A stretch of 64,000 bases of DNA from Crenobacter intestini (GCF_004919095.1 NZ_STGJ01000015.1:32756-96755), one strand, 5' to 3'; shown: positions 39,002-48,546, counted from the first letter of the stretch. A program made the numbers and translations. Notes: generated by a model not told the origin, from the sequence alone.

Positions 39002-39751
39002 TCAGCGCCCGGCGCCCTGCGATGGCAGCACCAGTACCGGCCCGCCGTCGAACGGGTCGACGTAGTCACTCTCTTGCCAGAGCGCCGCGCGCAGCCATTC
39101 TTGCGCGTCAAGGTGTGCGTCGCCGACCTCCCCCAGCGCGGCGCGGGCGGGCTCGGGCAGGAAACCGCTAAAGAGGGTGTGCTGCGGCAGCAATTCGGCG
39201 AGCAGCGCCCCGTCCGTGGCCATAAAGTCGCTGCCCTGCACGGCAAAATGCCGGCCCAGCGCCTGCCACAGCAGGGAATCGCCGCTGTCGTCCCGCACAC
39301 CTGGCAAGGTGGCGAAGAGCCGCCGGCCGAAGCGGTCCGGTTCGGCTGACGCCAACGTCTGGCAGGCCGCAAGCAACTGTGCCGCGCCAGCAGAAGGCTC
39401 GACGCCACCCCCCACCCGCAGCGCATGCAACTGCCCCGCGCCGGTGAGATCATTGACGAGCGATAGCGTCGGCAACGCGCGCTCGATCCCGGCGAAGGGG
39501 ACGCGCCGCACGCACAGCCCCCGCCTGAAGTGCGCGGCCACGGCCGGCGTACCCAACAGCGCGTAGCCGCACAGCGCCTGCCGAGCGTCTTCGAGCACCA
39601 GCACGGCGGTGCCGGTGCCGGCTGGGCCGCCAAGCCAGTCGCTCAGCTCATGCACTTCTACGCCGAGGCGGCCAAACCCCGCGCAGCGGCCGCCGTCAAG
39701 CTGGATCAGCGCGCCCCTGTCACCCCCCTGTGCAAGCCTCACCTGCATCAT
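39002..39751 (-). CDS. aruG: Arginine/ornithine N-succinyltransferase beta-like subunit, short at the C-terminus
   Basis: 249 aa against about 340 for AstA/AruG. Aligns with the upstream AruF-like protein up to YVDPFDGGPVLV, then ends; the last 70-90 residues of the family are missing and the convergent regulator begins 10 bases on. The N-terminus and RRVPF, LSLVNDLTGAGQLHALRVGGG and LFSGFLPEPARAALGEVGDAH show the family. The start at 39751 overlaps the aruF stop (ATGA) after GGAGGGACA. It may be functional only as a heteromer, or decaying. Confidence 0.72.
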   Translation of the reverse strand: MMQVRLAQGGDRGALIQLDGGRCAGFGRLGVEVHELSDWLGGPAGTGTAVLVLEDARQALCGYALLGTPAVAAHFRRGLCVRRVPFAGIERALPTLSLVNDLTGAGQLHALRVGGGVEPSAGAAQLLAACQTLASAEPDRFGRRLFATLPGVRDDSGDSLLWQALGRHFAVQGSDFMATDGALLAELLPQHTLFSGFLPEPARAALGEVGDAHLDAQEWLRAALWQESDYVDPFDGGPVLVLPSQGAGR

Positions 39752-40776
39752 TGTCCCTCCCCGCACGGTAACGCACGCACCCAGGCGCCTTCGCCAAGCT
39801 GCAAGGCCGCCATGGCCGCAGGCCCGACCCGCAGCATGCCCGCCTCGAGCGAGGCGCGCGCGCGCACCGCCCTGAACGTCGCGGTACCGGTGTTGGCGAG
39901 CAGCCATTCGGTGCCGGCCTCGGGCGCTTCCGGCGCGCCGGAGGCGACCGGCCAGGTCCTGCTCGCGGCGGTCGAGCGCAGGGCGGACACCCGCCCGAGC
40001 AGCACCGGCCCGCCGTCGAACGCGTCGATATAGTCTTCCACCTCGAATCCGTCGCCGTAGAGGATGTCGTACCCCACCCTCGCCTCCTCGCCGACTTCGC
40101 CCATCACCAGTTGTGCGGACTCGGACAGCAAGGGCACGTAGATCGGCTGCTGCGGCATCTGCGAGGCGAGCGCGCGCCGGCCGTGTTCGCCGCAAATGCG
40201 CTCGGCCTCGGCGTAGTCGATGCCGAAGTACACCCGCCCGACCGAATCCCAGAAGGGCGAGACGTCGTCCGCTTCGGTCACCCCGAGCATGGTCGACACC
40301 ACCGTGTCCGCGAAACGCTGCGGATGGCAGGCGACGAACATCAGGCGCGCGAGCGACAGAAGTTCGGTGCCCGCACGCCCTGCCCCCGGGCCGGCATAAA
40401 AGGCCGTCAGCAAGGACGCGTCGCTCAGGTCGTGGCAGAGCGTCAGCACATGCACGCGGTTGGCGAGCCCGAGGCTGGCCGAGCTGTGCGAGAGCGTGTC
40501 GTTGCGAAAACAGTAGAAAGGCTCGCCGAAGCCTGCCGACGCGTCGATGCCGGCCACGCCGGCCAGCTCGCCGCTGGTGCTGTCCTCCAGCACGAACAGG
40601 TAGCGCTCCTCGCCCCGGAAACGGATGTCGCCCGAGAGCGCCGACTCGCTCTGCCGGATGCGCTCGGCGAGGCGCGCGCGGCTGCCTTGCAGCGAGGTCA
40701 CGCCGACCGGGCTTTGTGCGGCCAGCGCGTGCACCGCGGCGAGGTCTTGTTCGGTGACGGGTCTGAATACGAGCAT
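39748..40776 (-). CDS. aruF: Arginine/ornithine N-succinyltransferase alpha subunit
   Basis: 342 aa AstA-family acyltransferase (GNAT-related): VRPVTEQDL-like start (MLVFRPVTEQDLAAVHALA), YRNDTLSHSS-like FRNDTLSHSSASLGLANRVHVLTLCHD, PFWDSVGRVYFGIDYAEAERI, IYVPLL, DAFDGGPVLLG. Succinylates arginine or ornithine at the head of the AST pathway. Lies 13 bases after argR. No aruCDBE genes are in the window. Confidence 0.88.
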   Translation of the reverse strand: MLVFRPVTEQDLAAVHALAAQSPVGVTSLQGSRARLAERIRQSESALSGDIRFRGEERYLFVLEDSTSGELAGVAGIDASAGFGEPFYCFRNDTLSHSSASLGLANRVHVLTLCHDLSDASLLTAFYAGPGAGRAGTELLSLARLMFVACHPQRFADTVVSTMLGVTEADDVSPFWDSVGRVYFGIDYAEAERICGEHGRRALASQMPQQPIYVPLLSESAQLVMGEVGEEARVGYDILYGDGFEVEDYIDAFDGGPVLLGRVSALRSTAASRTWPVASGAPEAPEAGTEWLLANTGTATFRAVRARASLEAGMLRVGPAAMAALQLGEGAWVRALPCGEGQ

Positions 40777-40789
40777 GGGAAAGGTCCTG

Positions 40790-41743
40790 TCAGCCGCCGC
40801 GCGCCTGCCTGCGCTCGTCGCGCGGGGTCAGGCCGAAATGGTTGCGGTAGGCGCTGGAGAAATGCGGCCCCGACGAGAAGCCGCACGAGAGGCCAACCTG
40901 GATGATCGAGGTGCTGGTCTGGCGCAGCAACTGCCGCGAGCGCTCGAGGCGCAGCTCCAGATAGTATTGCGACGGCACCCGGTCCAGGTACTGCCGGAAC
41001 AGGCGCTCGAGCTGGCGGCGCGAGATATGCACGAGGCGGGCGATCTCGTCGGTGGTCAGCGGCTCTTCGAGATTGTTTTGCATCAGCTCGACCGCGCCGA
41101 CCAGTTTGGGGTCGGCGGTGCCGCTTTGCGTGCGCAAGGCCGCGCGCTGGCGCTCGTCGCCGCGCCGCACCCGCTCGAGCAGCCAGCACTCGGCAAGATG
41201 GCCGCCGGCAGCCGCGTGGCCGTCTGCCGCAAGCAGCGACAGCACGAAGTCGGCCAGCGCCGCACCGCCCGCGCTACTGCCGCCGTGCGGGCCGAGTTCG
41301 AACAGCGTCTCGCCCACCTTCACGGCCGGGTAGCGCTCGCGAAAGGCGTCCGCCTGTGCCCAGTGCACGGCGACGGCCGGCGCCGCCACGCCTGCGGCCG
41401 CGAACCAGAACACGCCGCCGTGCACGGCCATGAGCCGCGTACCCGCCTTGCCAAGCGCCGCGAGCGAAGCGATCAGCGGCGCGTCGGCGGGCGCAGGCGC
41501 CTCGTCTCCGCCCAGCACGAACAAGGTGGCCGGCGCGGACCCGGTACCAAGCGCCGCGTCGACGGAGAAGACGCGGCCTGCCGCCGAGCGCACCGGCGCG
41601 CCGTCGGCTGACACCCACTGCAGCGAGGGCCGCGTGGGGCCGGCGTGCGCACCGGCGAGGTCCGCCAATACACCGGCCTCACCGTCGAAAAAGCCCGGCA
41701 GCAGGAGGACGTGCCAGCGACCGCCAGGATGTGCGCTGTCCAT
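40790..41743 (-). CDS. argR: AraC-family regulator with DJ-1/PfpI domain (ArgR type)
   Basis: 317 aa: N-terminal GATase1/DJ-1-like domain (about 10-190) and C-terminal AraC double HTH (DEIARLVHISRRQLERLFRQ then IIQVGLSCGFSSGPHFSSAYRNHFGLTP). Position after aotJQMOP and before aruFG matches the Pseudomonas ArgR, activator of arginine transport and catabolism. A GTG at 41746 is an alternative start; I use the ATG at 41743. Confidence 0.87.
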   Translation of the reverse strand: MDSAHPGGRWHVLLLPGFFDGEAGVLADLAGAHAGPTRPSLQWVSADGAPVRSAAGRVFSVDAALGTGSAPATLFVLGGDEAPAPADAPLIASLAALGKAGTRLMAVHGGVFWFAAAGVAAPAVAVHWAQADAFRERYPAVKVGETLFELGPHGGSSAGGAALADFVLSLLAADGHAAAGGHLAECWLLERVRRGDERQRAALRTQSGTADPKLVGAVELMQNNLEEPLTTDEIARLVHISRRQLERLFRQYLDRVPSQYYLELRLERSRQLLRQTSTSIIQVGLSCGFSSGPHFSSAYRNHFGLTPRDERRQARGG

Positions 41744-41753
41744 CACGTTGCCC

Positions 41754-42575
41754 TTAGCGGGTACGCGACAGGAACTGCTGCAGGCGCTCGCTCTGCGGGT
41801 TGACGAGCACCTGGTGCGGGTCGCCCTCCTCCTCGACGCGTCCCTGGTGCAGGAACATCACGTGGTTGCCCACCTCGCGCGCGAAGGCCATCTCGTGGGT
41901 GACCACCACCATGGTCCGCCCCTCCTCGGCCAGCGCGCGCATCACGCGCAGCACTTCGCCGACAAGTTCGGGGTCGAGCGCCGAGGTCGGCTCGTCGAAC
42001 AGCATCACCTCGGGCTCGACCGCCAGCGCGCGCGCGATCGCCACGCGCTGCTGCTGGCCGCCCGACATGTGCGCCGGATATTTGTCCTCGACACCGGACA
42101 GGCCGACCTTCTCGAGGTAGCGGCGCGCGCGTGCGACGGCTTCGTCGCGCGGCACGCCCAGCACGTGCACCGGCACCTCGATGATGTTCTGCAACACCGT
42201 CATGTGCGCCCACAGGTTGAAGTGCTGGAACACCATCGCCAGGCGCGCGCGCATCCGCTGCAGATGCTTCTCGCTCTTCGCGCCCAGCATGCCGTCGGGC
42301 TTGCGGATGAGTTCCAGCGGCTCGCCGGCCAGCGCGACGCTGCCCTCGTGCGGGCGCTCGAGCAGGTTGATGCAGCGCAGGAACGTACTCTTGCCCGAGC
42401 CGCTCGAGCCGATGATGCTGATCACGTCGCCTGCGTGCGCGGTCAGCGAAATGCCCTTGAGCACCTCGTGCTCGCCGAAACGCTTGTGGACGTCTTTCAC
42501 CTCAAGCTTGACCGCGCGCGCGGCGACACCGGCGCCGGCGGCAGCCGTCTCACCCGTTTTCTGGTCGTGATACAT
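41754..42575 (-). CDS. aotP: ABC transporter ATP-binding protein for basic amino acids
   Basis: 273 aa. Walker [12 protein letters not shown]-loop FQHFNLW, signature MSGGQQQR, Walker [14 protein letters not shown], switch His THEM. HisP/ArtP class. The start at 42575 (MYHDQK) follows GGAGAACACG; an ATG at 42587 lacks a good site. Part of aotJQMOP. Confidence 0.9.
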   Translation of the reverse strand: MYHDQKTGETAAAGAGVAARAVKLEVKDVHKRFGEHEVLKGISLTAHAGDVISIIGSSGSGKSTFLRCINLLERPHEGSVALAGEPLELIRKPDGMLGAKSEKHLQRMRARLAMVFQHFNLWAHMTVLQNIIEVPVHVLGVPRDEAVARARRYLEKVGLSGVEDKYPAHMSGGQQQRVAIARALAVEPEVMLFDEPTSALDPELVGEVLRVMRALAEEGRTMVVVTHEMAFAREVGNHVMFLHQGRVEEEGDPHQVLVNPQSERLQQFLSRTR

Positions 42576-42594
42576 CGTGTTCTCCATGAGGGTC

Positions 42595-43710
42595 TCAGGC
42601 ACTGAGAAGATTGCCGCTGCGAAACGGCACACGGCCGGCGACCTTGCCCAGGTTGGCACCGGCGAGCGCGAAGCGGGTGGCGGCACGCGCGTACAGCACT
42701 CCGTCGACGGTGGCTGCAAGCGGCAACACTCGCCCGCTGACCGGGTCGACGATCTCGCACACGGTCTCGCCGGCAGCCACCCTGTCGCCCGGCGCCTTGC
42801 GGTAGACGACGACGCCGGCTTCAGGCGCGATCAAGGGCTCGGAGCCGGCCAGCGGCGTCGGTTCGCACAGGGCGGGAGGAAGCGGCGGCACCTCGCCTGC
42901 GACCACGCCCCTGAGCGTAAGGAAGGCAAGCAGCGCCGCCGCGTCCATTCCGGCCTGCTGGTGGTCGACGTCGGCCTCGCCGCGCAACTCGACCGTCGTC
43001 GCGAAGCACGCCAGAGGGATGTTGGCGTCGGGATAGCGGCGCGCAAGCTGCCACCACACGCCGCTCAAGGCCTCGTCGAACGACTGGCCGCCGCTGCCTT
43101 CGGCGACCAAGAGCGCGCGGACGCCCAACAGCCGGCAAAGCGGCAGCGCGTCTTCGACGTAAGGCGTCTCGGTGTAGAGGTGCACCACCGCCTCGAAGTC
43201 GGCGTGCAAATCGAGCACGATGTCGGCGTCGAAGGCGAGCGACACCAGCGTGTGCCTGAGCGAGGCGAGCTCGCCGACTGGCCGCTGCGCGGCCAGGTAG
43301 TCACGCATGGCCTGGCGGATGCGTGCGCGGTTGGCCGTGGCGTCCGTGCCCAGCGCGCCTTCAAGCGCGTCGCCAATTGCCTCGGCAAACTGCGGGTAGC
43401 CGCGGTTGAAGTTCTCGCCGGATGCCAGGTCGAAGCGCCCCTGCGCGTCGAACAGCAGCGACTGGTCGAGCCCGACCGGGTTGCACACCGGCACCAGCAC
43501 CACTTCGCCTGGCAGGCGGCCGGCAGCTTCCAGTTCGGCGAGCATGGCCTTGAGGTGGTGGCACACCAGCATGCCGGGGATTTCGTCAGCGTGCAGGCCA
43601 GCCTGGATATAGACCTTCTGCCCGTCGCCGGCGGCGCCGAAGTGGAAGCTGGTCACGCTGCGGCGCGCGCCAAGCCCGGGTGCCGCCAATGGATGGATGC
43701 GTGTTTGCAT
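42595..43710 (-). CDS. aotO: M14 succinylglutamate desuccinylase/aspartoacylase-like protein (AotO type)
   Basis: 371 aa. Zinc ligands in [10 protein letters not shown] (His, Glu) and [12 protein letters not shown] (His). A C-terminal beta-rich region resembles a lipoyl-like barrel ([19 protein letters not shown]). The same gene sits inside the Pseudomonas aotJQMOP operon, where its product is not needed for transport; deacylation of an acylated amino acid is inferred. Starts 8 bases after aotM. Confidence 0.85.
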   Translation of the reverse strand: MQTRIHPLAAPGLGARRSVTSFHFGAAGDGQKVYIQAGLHADEIPGMLVCHHLKAMLAELEAAGRLPGEVVLVPVCNPVGLDQSLLFDAQGRFDLASGENFNRGYPQFAEAIGDALEGALGTDATANRARIRQAMRDYLAAQRPVGELASLRHTLVSLAFDADIVLDLHADFEAVVHLYTETPYVEDALPLCRLLGVRALLVAEGSGGQSFDEALSGVWWQLARRYPDANIPLACFATTVELRGEADVDHQQAGMDAAALLAFLTLRGVVAGEVPPLPPALCEPTPLAGSEPLIAPEAGVVVYRKAPGDRVAAGETVCEIVDPVSGRVLPLAATVDGVLYARAATRFALAGANLGKVAGRVPFRSGNLLSA

Positions 43711-43718
43711 GGTTGTTC

Positions 43719-44420
43719 TCAATGGGTACGCGGGGCGAGGTAGGCGAGGTAGCGACGCTCGAAGCGGCGGAAAAGCCTGACGATCAGCCAGGTCAGCGCA
43801 AGGTAGAACAGCGCGGCCGCGATGAAGGGCTCGAACGGCATGTAATACGTCGAGTACAGGCGGTCGGCGGCGCCGGTGATGTCGAGCAGCGTCACCGTGC
43901 TGGCAAGGCTGGTTGCGTGCAGCATCATCACCACCTCGTTGCTGTACGCGGGCAGGCTGCGCCGAAGCGCAGAGGGCAGCAGCACGCGCCGGTACAGGGT
44001 GAAGCGGCTCATGCCCATGCTGCGTGCGGCCTCGATCTCGCCGTGGCTGGTCGCGCGCAAGGCGCCAGCCAGCATCTCGGTGGTGTAGGCGCAGGTATTG
44101 ATGGCGAGCGAGAGCATCGCGCAGAACCATGCGTCAGACAGCAACGACCACGCTGCGCTCTCGCGCACCGCCTCAAACTGCGACAGGCCATAATAGATCA
44201 GATAGAGCTGCAGCAGCATGGGCGTGCCGCGAATCACGTAAGTGAAACCCCACACCGGCAGGCTGGCAAGCTTGCTGTTCGAAACACGCAGCACGGCCAG
44301 CGGCACCGAAGCGGCGAGGCCGCAGGCGAGCGCGATGACCAGCAGCTTGATCGTGGTCAGCAGGCCCTCGCCGTACAGCTTCAGGTTGTCCGGTTCGAGG
44401 ACGACGGCAAAGTCGAGCAT
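43719..44420 (-). CDS. aotM: Basic amino acid ABC transporter permease (HisM/AotM type)
   Basis: 233 aa, about five membrane helices; the EAA-type loop EIEAARSMGMSRFTLYRRVLLP contacts the ATPase. YVIRGTPMLLQLYLIYYG is typical of the HisM branch. The ATG shares one base with the aotQ stop (TGATG). Confidence 0.9.
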   Translation of the reverse strand: MLDFAVVLEPDNLKLYGEGLLTTIKLLVIALACGLAASVPLAVLRVSNSKLASLPVWGFTYVIRGTPMLLQLYLIYYGLSQFEAVRESAAWSLLSDAWFCAMLSLAINTCAYTTEMLAGALRATSHGEIEAARSMGMSRFTLYRRVLLPSALRRSLPAYSNEVVMMLHATSLASTVTLLDITGAADRLYSTYYMPFEPFIAAALFYLALTWLIVRLFRRFERRYLAYLAPRTH

Positions 44421-45106
44421 CACATTTCCCCCATGCGCACGCCGGCCGAGGTGCGGCGCTCGAGCGCGCGCAACAAGAGCAGCGAAACCGTGGTGATCAT
44501 CAGGTAGACCGCGCCGACGACAAGCAGGTAGGTGAACGGCTCGCGGGTCGCCGCGCCGGCCTCGCGGGCGCGGTACATCATGTCCTGCAGGCCGATCACC
44601 GACACCAGCGCGGTCGCCTTGGTGAGCACCAGCCAGTTGTTGGTGTAGCCGGGAATTGCCAGACGGATCATCTGCGGCAGCACGACGCGCAGGAATACGC
44701 GCGGACGGCTCATGCCGTACGCCCAGCCGGCTTCCCACTGGCCGCGCGGCACGGCGAGCAAGGCGCCGCGGAAGGTCTCGCTCAGATAGGCTCCGTAGAT
44801 GAAACCGAGCGTCAGCACGCCGGCGATGAACTGGTCGAAGTCGACGGCGGGTAGCCCGAGCGACTCGAGCAGGCTGTTGGCGGCGACCTGGCCACCATAG
44901 AACACCAGCAGCATCAACACGAGGTCGGGCACGCCGCGCACCAGCGTCGAGTACGCTTCGGCGCTGCGGTTAAGCAAGGGGTGGCTCGCCAGGCGGCAAG
45001 CGGCGCCGACCAGACCCAGCACGGTGGCGACCGCCAGCGAAGAGAGCGCAATCTTCAGCGTGGTCGACGCACCGGCGACGATATACGCGGTATAACCTTC
45101 CAGCAT
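44420..45106 (-). CDS. aotQ: Basic amino acid ABC transporter permease (HisQ/AotQ type)
   Basis: 228 aa. TLVRGVPDLVLMLLVFYGGQ and the EAA loop around GQWEAGWAYGMSRPRVFLRV. Pairs with AotM. It is separated from aotJ by an 84-base gap that carries a GC hairpin. Confidence 0.9.
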   Translation of the reverse strand: MLEGYTAYIVAGASTTLKIALSSLAVATVLGLVGAACRLASHPLLNRSAEAYSTLVRGVPDLVLMLLVFYGGQVAANSLLESLGLPAVDFDQFIAGVLTLGFIYGAYLSETFRGALLAVPRGQWEAGWAYGMSRPRVFLRVVLPQMIRLAIPGYTNNWLVLTKATALVSVIGLQDMMYRAREAGAATREPFTYLLVVGAVYLMITTVSLLLLRALERRTSAGVRMGEM

Positions 45107-45124
45107 CGGCAGGCTCCATGAAAG

Positions 45125-45142
45125 CGGGCCCCGCAGGGCCCG
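45125..45142 (-). other. Intra-operon GC hairpin between aotJ and aotQ
   Basis: CGGGCCC (45125-45131) pairs with GGGCCCG (45136-45142), 4-base loop, followed by only CTTTC on the reverse strand. This is consistent with partial termination or 3'-end protection that keeps the binding protein in excess over the permease. Confidence 0.6.
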
Positions 45143-45190
45143 GCGGGCGGGCGCGTCAACCTCACGCGCCCTAGTCGTCAGCTGGACGGC

Positions 45191-45952
45191 TTATTCGCCG
45201 TAGGCGTCGAAGGCGAAGTACTTGTCGTTGACCTTCTTGTAGGTGCCGTTCTTGCGCAGATCGACGATCGCCTTGTTGAAGTTGTTGCGCAGCGCGTCGT
45301 CACCCTTGCGCACCGCGATGCCAGCGCCGTAACCGAAGATGGACTCGTCCTTCAGCACCGGGCCGACAAAGGCGTAGCCCTTGCCTTCCGGCTTTTTCAG
45401 GAAGCCGGTGGAGCCCTCGACACTGTCGGCGACGGTCGCGTCCAGTCGGCCGGCCGCCATGTCGAGATAAGCCTGCTGGGTGCTGTTGTACGGGACGACG
45501 GTCGCGCCTGCCGGCTGATAGTACTTCAGCGCGTATTTTTCCTGGGTCGACGCCTTGAGCACGCCGACCTTCTTGCCCTTCAGGCTGTCCGGCGTACCGG
45601 AGACGCTGCCTGCCTTGGCGATCAGGCGGGAGGGGGTGTGGTAGTACTTATTGGTGAAGTCGACGGCCTTCTTGCGCTCGTCGGTGATCGACATCGACGA
45701 TACGATCGCGTCGTACTTCTTGGCGTTCAGCGCCGGGATAATCCCCTTCCACTCCTGCTCGACGAACTCACACTTGGCTTTCATCTGCGCGCACAGGGCG
45801 TTGGCCATGTCGATATCGAAGCCGACCAGTTTGCCGTCGGCCGATTTGTACGCGAACGGCTCGTAAGTGGCGTCGACGCCGATGCGGATGGGGTCAGCCG
45901 CGTGAGCCAGACCGGAAGCCACAAGTGCGGCGAGCAAAGCGATTTTTTTCAT
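45191..45952 (-). CDS. aotJ: Periplasmic arginine/ornithine-binding protein
   Basis: 253 aa with signal peptide KKIALLAALVASGLAHA. SBP family 3: IRIGVDATYEPFAY, LVGFDIDMANALC, and DAIVSSMSITDERKKAVDFT are the amino-acid ligand contacts. First gene of aotJQMOP-argR-aruFG. Start at 45952 behind GGGAGAATCTCTGG. A TGTCGC on the reverse strand at 46083-46088 could be an ArgR half-site. Confidence 0.92.
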   Translation of the reverse strand: MKKIALLAALVASGLAHAADPIRIGVDATYEPFAYKSADGKLVGFDIDMANALCAQMKAKCEFVEQEWKGIIPALNAKKYDAIVSSMSITDERKKAVDFTNKYYHTPSRLIAKAGSVSGTPDSLKGKKVGVLKASTQEKYALKYYQPAGATVVPYNSTQQAYLDMAAGRLDATVADSVEGSTGFLKKPEGKGYAFVGPVLKDESIFGYGAGIAVRKGDDALRNNFNKAIVDLRKNGTYKKVNDKYFAFDAYGE

Positions 45953-46082
45953 CCAGAGATTCTCCCAGTTGGGGCCGCACCGCACGCCTCTCATTCAGTC
46001 GGGGGCTGGTCGGCCGAAGACGGACCCGATGTCCGTGCCGGAGCATTAAATCACTTTGCAGATGCCAAACAGATACACCAAT

Positions 46083-46088
46083 GCGACA
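46083..46088 (-). promoter_or_regulatory. Possible ArgR half-site upstream of aotJ
   Basis: TGTCGC on the reverse strand, followed by AT-rich sequence, 131 bases before aotJ. The Pseudomonas ArgR half-site is TGTCGC-N8-AA; the AA is imperfect here and I cannot find a clear second half-site. Weak. Confidence 0.25.
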
Positions 46089-46117
46089 TATTGTTACGCC
46101 TTGATGAAAGCCGCCGC

Positions 46118-46840
46118 TTATATATCCCACCCGGGCGCCGGCAGGGTCGCGAACGCCTCGCGCAGGCCGCGGCTCCACCCTTCGCGCAGGCGCATGAAGT
46201 AAGGGTCGTTCTCGCCCAGGCGCACCGGGGAAGGCGCATTCGCGTCGCCCGGGCGCAGCCATACCAGGTCGACCGGCGCGCCGACCGACAGGTTGGAGCG
46301 CATCGTCGAGTCGATCGAGATCAGCGCGCACTGGATCGCCTGCGCAAGTGGCGTGTGGTAGTCCAGCACGCGGTCGAGGATGGGCTTGCCGTACTTGGAT
46401 TCGCCGATCTGGAAGTAAGGCGTGTCTTCGCTTGCCTCGATGAAGTTGCCCTGCGGGTAGACGTGGAAGAGTCGGACCGGCTCGCCGTCGACCTGCCCGC
46501 CCAGCAGGAAGTGGCTGGAGAAGTCGACGCCGGCAGCCGCGTCGGCGTCGCGCGCGAGCACCTCGCGCAACGTCGCGCCGACCAGCGCGGCCGCGTCGTA
46601 CAGCGAATCGACCGTCGAGAGCCCGGTGCCGTCGTGCAGCCGCATGCGCCGCTCAAGCAGGCTGGCGACGCTCTGGCTGGTCGCAAGGTTACCCGACGAG
46701 AGCAGCACCAGGCGCAGCCCCGGCGCGCTGAACACCCGCATCTTGCGGAAGGTGGCGACGTGGTCGACGCCGGCATTGGTCCGGGTGTCGGAGGCGAACA
46801 CCAGCCCTTCGGCCAGGCGGATCGCGACGCAATAAGTCAT
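46118..46840 (-). CDS. anbu: Anbu, bacterial proteasome-related peptidase
   Basis: 240 aa Ntn-hydrolase related to proteasome beta subunits and HslV. Met-Thr start (MTYCVAIRLAEGLVFASDTRTNAGVDH), so Thr2 would be the exposed nucleophile after Met removal; Asp and Lys positions (DTRTNAG, FRKMRVF) are conserved. Last gene of the four-gene operon ATP-grasp, alpha-E, transglutaminase, Anbu. The family forms open-ring oligomers with weak or unknown activity. The ATG follows CAGGGACCCAAC. Confidence 0.92.
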   Translation of the reverse strand: MTYCVAIRLAEGLVFASDTRTNAGVDHVATFRKMRVFSAPGLRLVLLSSGNLATSQSVASLLERRMRLHDGTGLSTVDSLYDAAALVGATLREVLARDADAAAGVDFSSHFLLGGQVDGEPVRLFHVYPQGNFIEASEDTPYFQIGESKYGKPILDRVLDYHTPLAQAIQCALISIDSTMRSNLSVGAPVDLVWLRPGDANAPSPVRLGENDPYFMRLREGWSRGLREAFATLPAPGWDI

Positions 46841-46852
46841 GTTGGGTCCCTG

Positions 46853-47632
46853 TCATTCTTCGGATGCGCGCACGTCGGCGTGCGCGCGGTGCGTTTCGTC
46901 GCCGCCGCCCAGACGCACGCCGCGCACCGGGCACGCGTCCAGGTAGTCGAGGCCGACCGCCAGGCGCAGGTGGTGCTCGTCCGGCGCGCGCGCGTTGCTC
47001 ACGTCAAAGCCGTGCCACGCCTCGTCCAGCCAGACCTCGGCCCACGCGTGGCTGGCCGCGTGCGTCTCGTCTTCGTTCAAGAGGTAGCCGCTGACGTAGC
47101 GGGCCGGCAGCGCGAGCGTGCGGCAGGCAGCGACGAATACCTGCGTGTGGTCCTGGCACACGCCGGCGCCAAGCGCCAGCGCGTCGGCCGCCGTGGTGCC
47201 GGCCGTCGTCGCCCCCGGCCGGTACGGCATCGCCTCGAGCACGCGCAGCGCAAGCGACGCGCAGCCCGCCGACGTGGGCGCCGTGCCCGATGCCAGGCCA
47301 GCGATTGCCGCGCTCGCCGCGGTCAGCGCGCTTTGGCGCAGGTAGACCCGTACGTCGAGCGGCCCCGGCGCGGGGTCGGGGCCGGCGGCGCGCGTCTCGA
47401 CCTCGCCCTCGGCGAGCAGGCGGATCTCGTGGTGCGGCCCCTCCAGCGTGACAAGGTGGGTGCGGTTGCCAAAACCGTCCACGCCCTCGCTGGCGGCCCC
47501 GGGCAGGGTCAGCCGCCACGCGAGCACCCGCTGCGCGGCGCTGTCGGCGGGGGTCAACCGCAACAGCTGCGTGCTGCGCGCGGGCGCGCCGTCGTAGCGG
47601 TAGCAGGTCTCGTGGCGGATGCGCAGCCGCAT
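46853..47632 (-). CDS. Transglutaminase-like protein of the Anbu operon
   Basis: 259 aa: N-terminal Bact_transglu_N (MRLRIRHETCYRYDGA) and transglutaminase core with catalytic Cys in GAGVCQDHTQVF, His in ASHAWAEVWL and Asp in FDVSNA. The ATG overlaps the alpha-E stop (TGATG). Probably a protease or amide-forming enzyme acting on a peptide product of the operon (inference from published gene-neighbourhood work on this system). Confidence 0.9.
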   Translation of the reverse strand: MRLRIRHETCYRYDGAPARSTQLLRLTPADSAAQRVLAWRLTLPGAASEGVDGFGNRTHLVTLEGPHHEIRLLAEGEVETRAAGPDPAPGPLDVRVYLRQSALTAASAAIAGLASGTAPTSAGCASLALRVLEAMPYRPGATTAGTTAADALALGAGVCQDHTQVFVAACRTLALPARYVSGYLLNEDETHAASHAWAEVWLDEAWHGFDVSNARAPDEHHLRLAVGLDYLDACPVRGVRLGGGDETHRAHADVRASEE

Positions 47633-48543
47633 CAGGCCGCCTCCAGGTAAGCCTCGTGCACCAGCGCGCCCAGCCGCGTGATGTCGCCGAGCATGCGCGT
47701 GAGGTAGTCGTGCAGGCCGGCCTCGAACACCTCGTCGACGCTGGTATACGCCTGTGCCGCGCGCAGCTCGGCCGCCAGCCTCTTCGCCGCACGGCCGTTG
47801 TCGCCCTCCAGCCTGGCGAGCCACTTGTAGATCTCGTCGAAGCACGCGCGCAGGCTGCGCGGCATGTCCGGGCGCAACAGCAAGAGTTCGGCGACCCGGC
47901 GGCCGGACGGCGCGTCGCGGTACAGCGCGTGGTAGGCCTCGAACGCGCCGACCGCGCGCAACAGCGCGCTCCACGCGTAGTAGTCGGCCGCGTCGGCGTC
48001 GTCCAGCAGGTGGCGCTTGACCTCGAGCAGGCGCGCGGTGTTGTCGGCGCGCTCGATGAAGGTGCCCAGCCGGATGAAGGAGAACGCGTCGGTGCGCTGG
48101 CAGGTGCCGTGCGTCGCGCCGCGAAAGAGGTGCGAGCGCTCCTTCACCCAGTCGAAGAAGGCCTGGTCGCCCGCGCCGCCCTGCGCGAGCTCGCGCGCCT
48201 CCAGCCAGGTCGCGTTGATCGACATCCACATCTCGGCGGTGATCTTGCCGCGCACCGCGTGCGCGTTGTCGCGCGCGTGGCGGATGCAGCTGAGGATGGA
48301 CGAGGGGTTGCCCGCGTCGAAGCTCATGAAGGCGAGCACCCGCGAGGCGTCAGGCTCGCCGTGCCGCGCAAGGTAGGCGTCCAGCGTGCCGGTGAGCACC
48401 AGCGGCGCCGAGACGTCCGCGCCGCCGCGCGAAGCCGGCAACAGCGACACCGCCAGGCTCACGTCGAGCAGGCGGGCCAGGTTTTCGGCGCGTTCCATCT
48501 GGCGCGCCATCCAGAACAGGTGGTCTGCGGTTCTTGACAGCAT
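47632..48543 (-). CDS. Alpha-E domain protein
   Basis: 303 aa, all-helical Alpha-E family: MLSRTADHLFWMARQMERAENLARLLDV, FIRLGTFIERADNTARLLEVK. Co-occurs with the circularly permuted ATP-grasp and the transglutaminase. Biochemical role unknown. Confidence 0.9.
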   Translation of the reverse strand: MLSRTADHLFWMARQMERAENLARLLDVSLAVSLLPASRGGADVSAPLVLTGTLDAYLARHGEPDASRVLAFMSFDAGNPSSILSCIRHARDNAHAVRGKITAEMWMSINATWLEARELAQGGAGDQAFFDWVKERSHLFRGATHGTCQRTDAFSFIRLGTFIERADNTARLLEVKRHLLDDADAADYYAWSALLRAVGAFEAYHALYRDAPSGRRVAELLLLRPDMPRSLRACFDEIYKWLARLEGDNGRAAKRLAAELRAAQAYTSVDEVFEAGLHDYLTRMLGDITRLGALVHEAYLEAA

Positions 48544-48546
48544 TGC

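Noticed and set aside
45638..47650. Forward-strand 670-residue open frame
   Set aside because: Arg/Ala/Val/His-rich antisense shadow of the aotJ, Anbu and transglutaminase genes, without family motifs or ribosome site.
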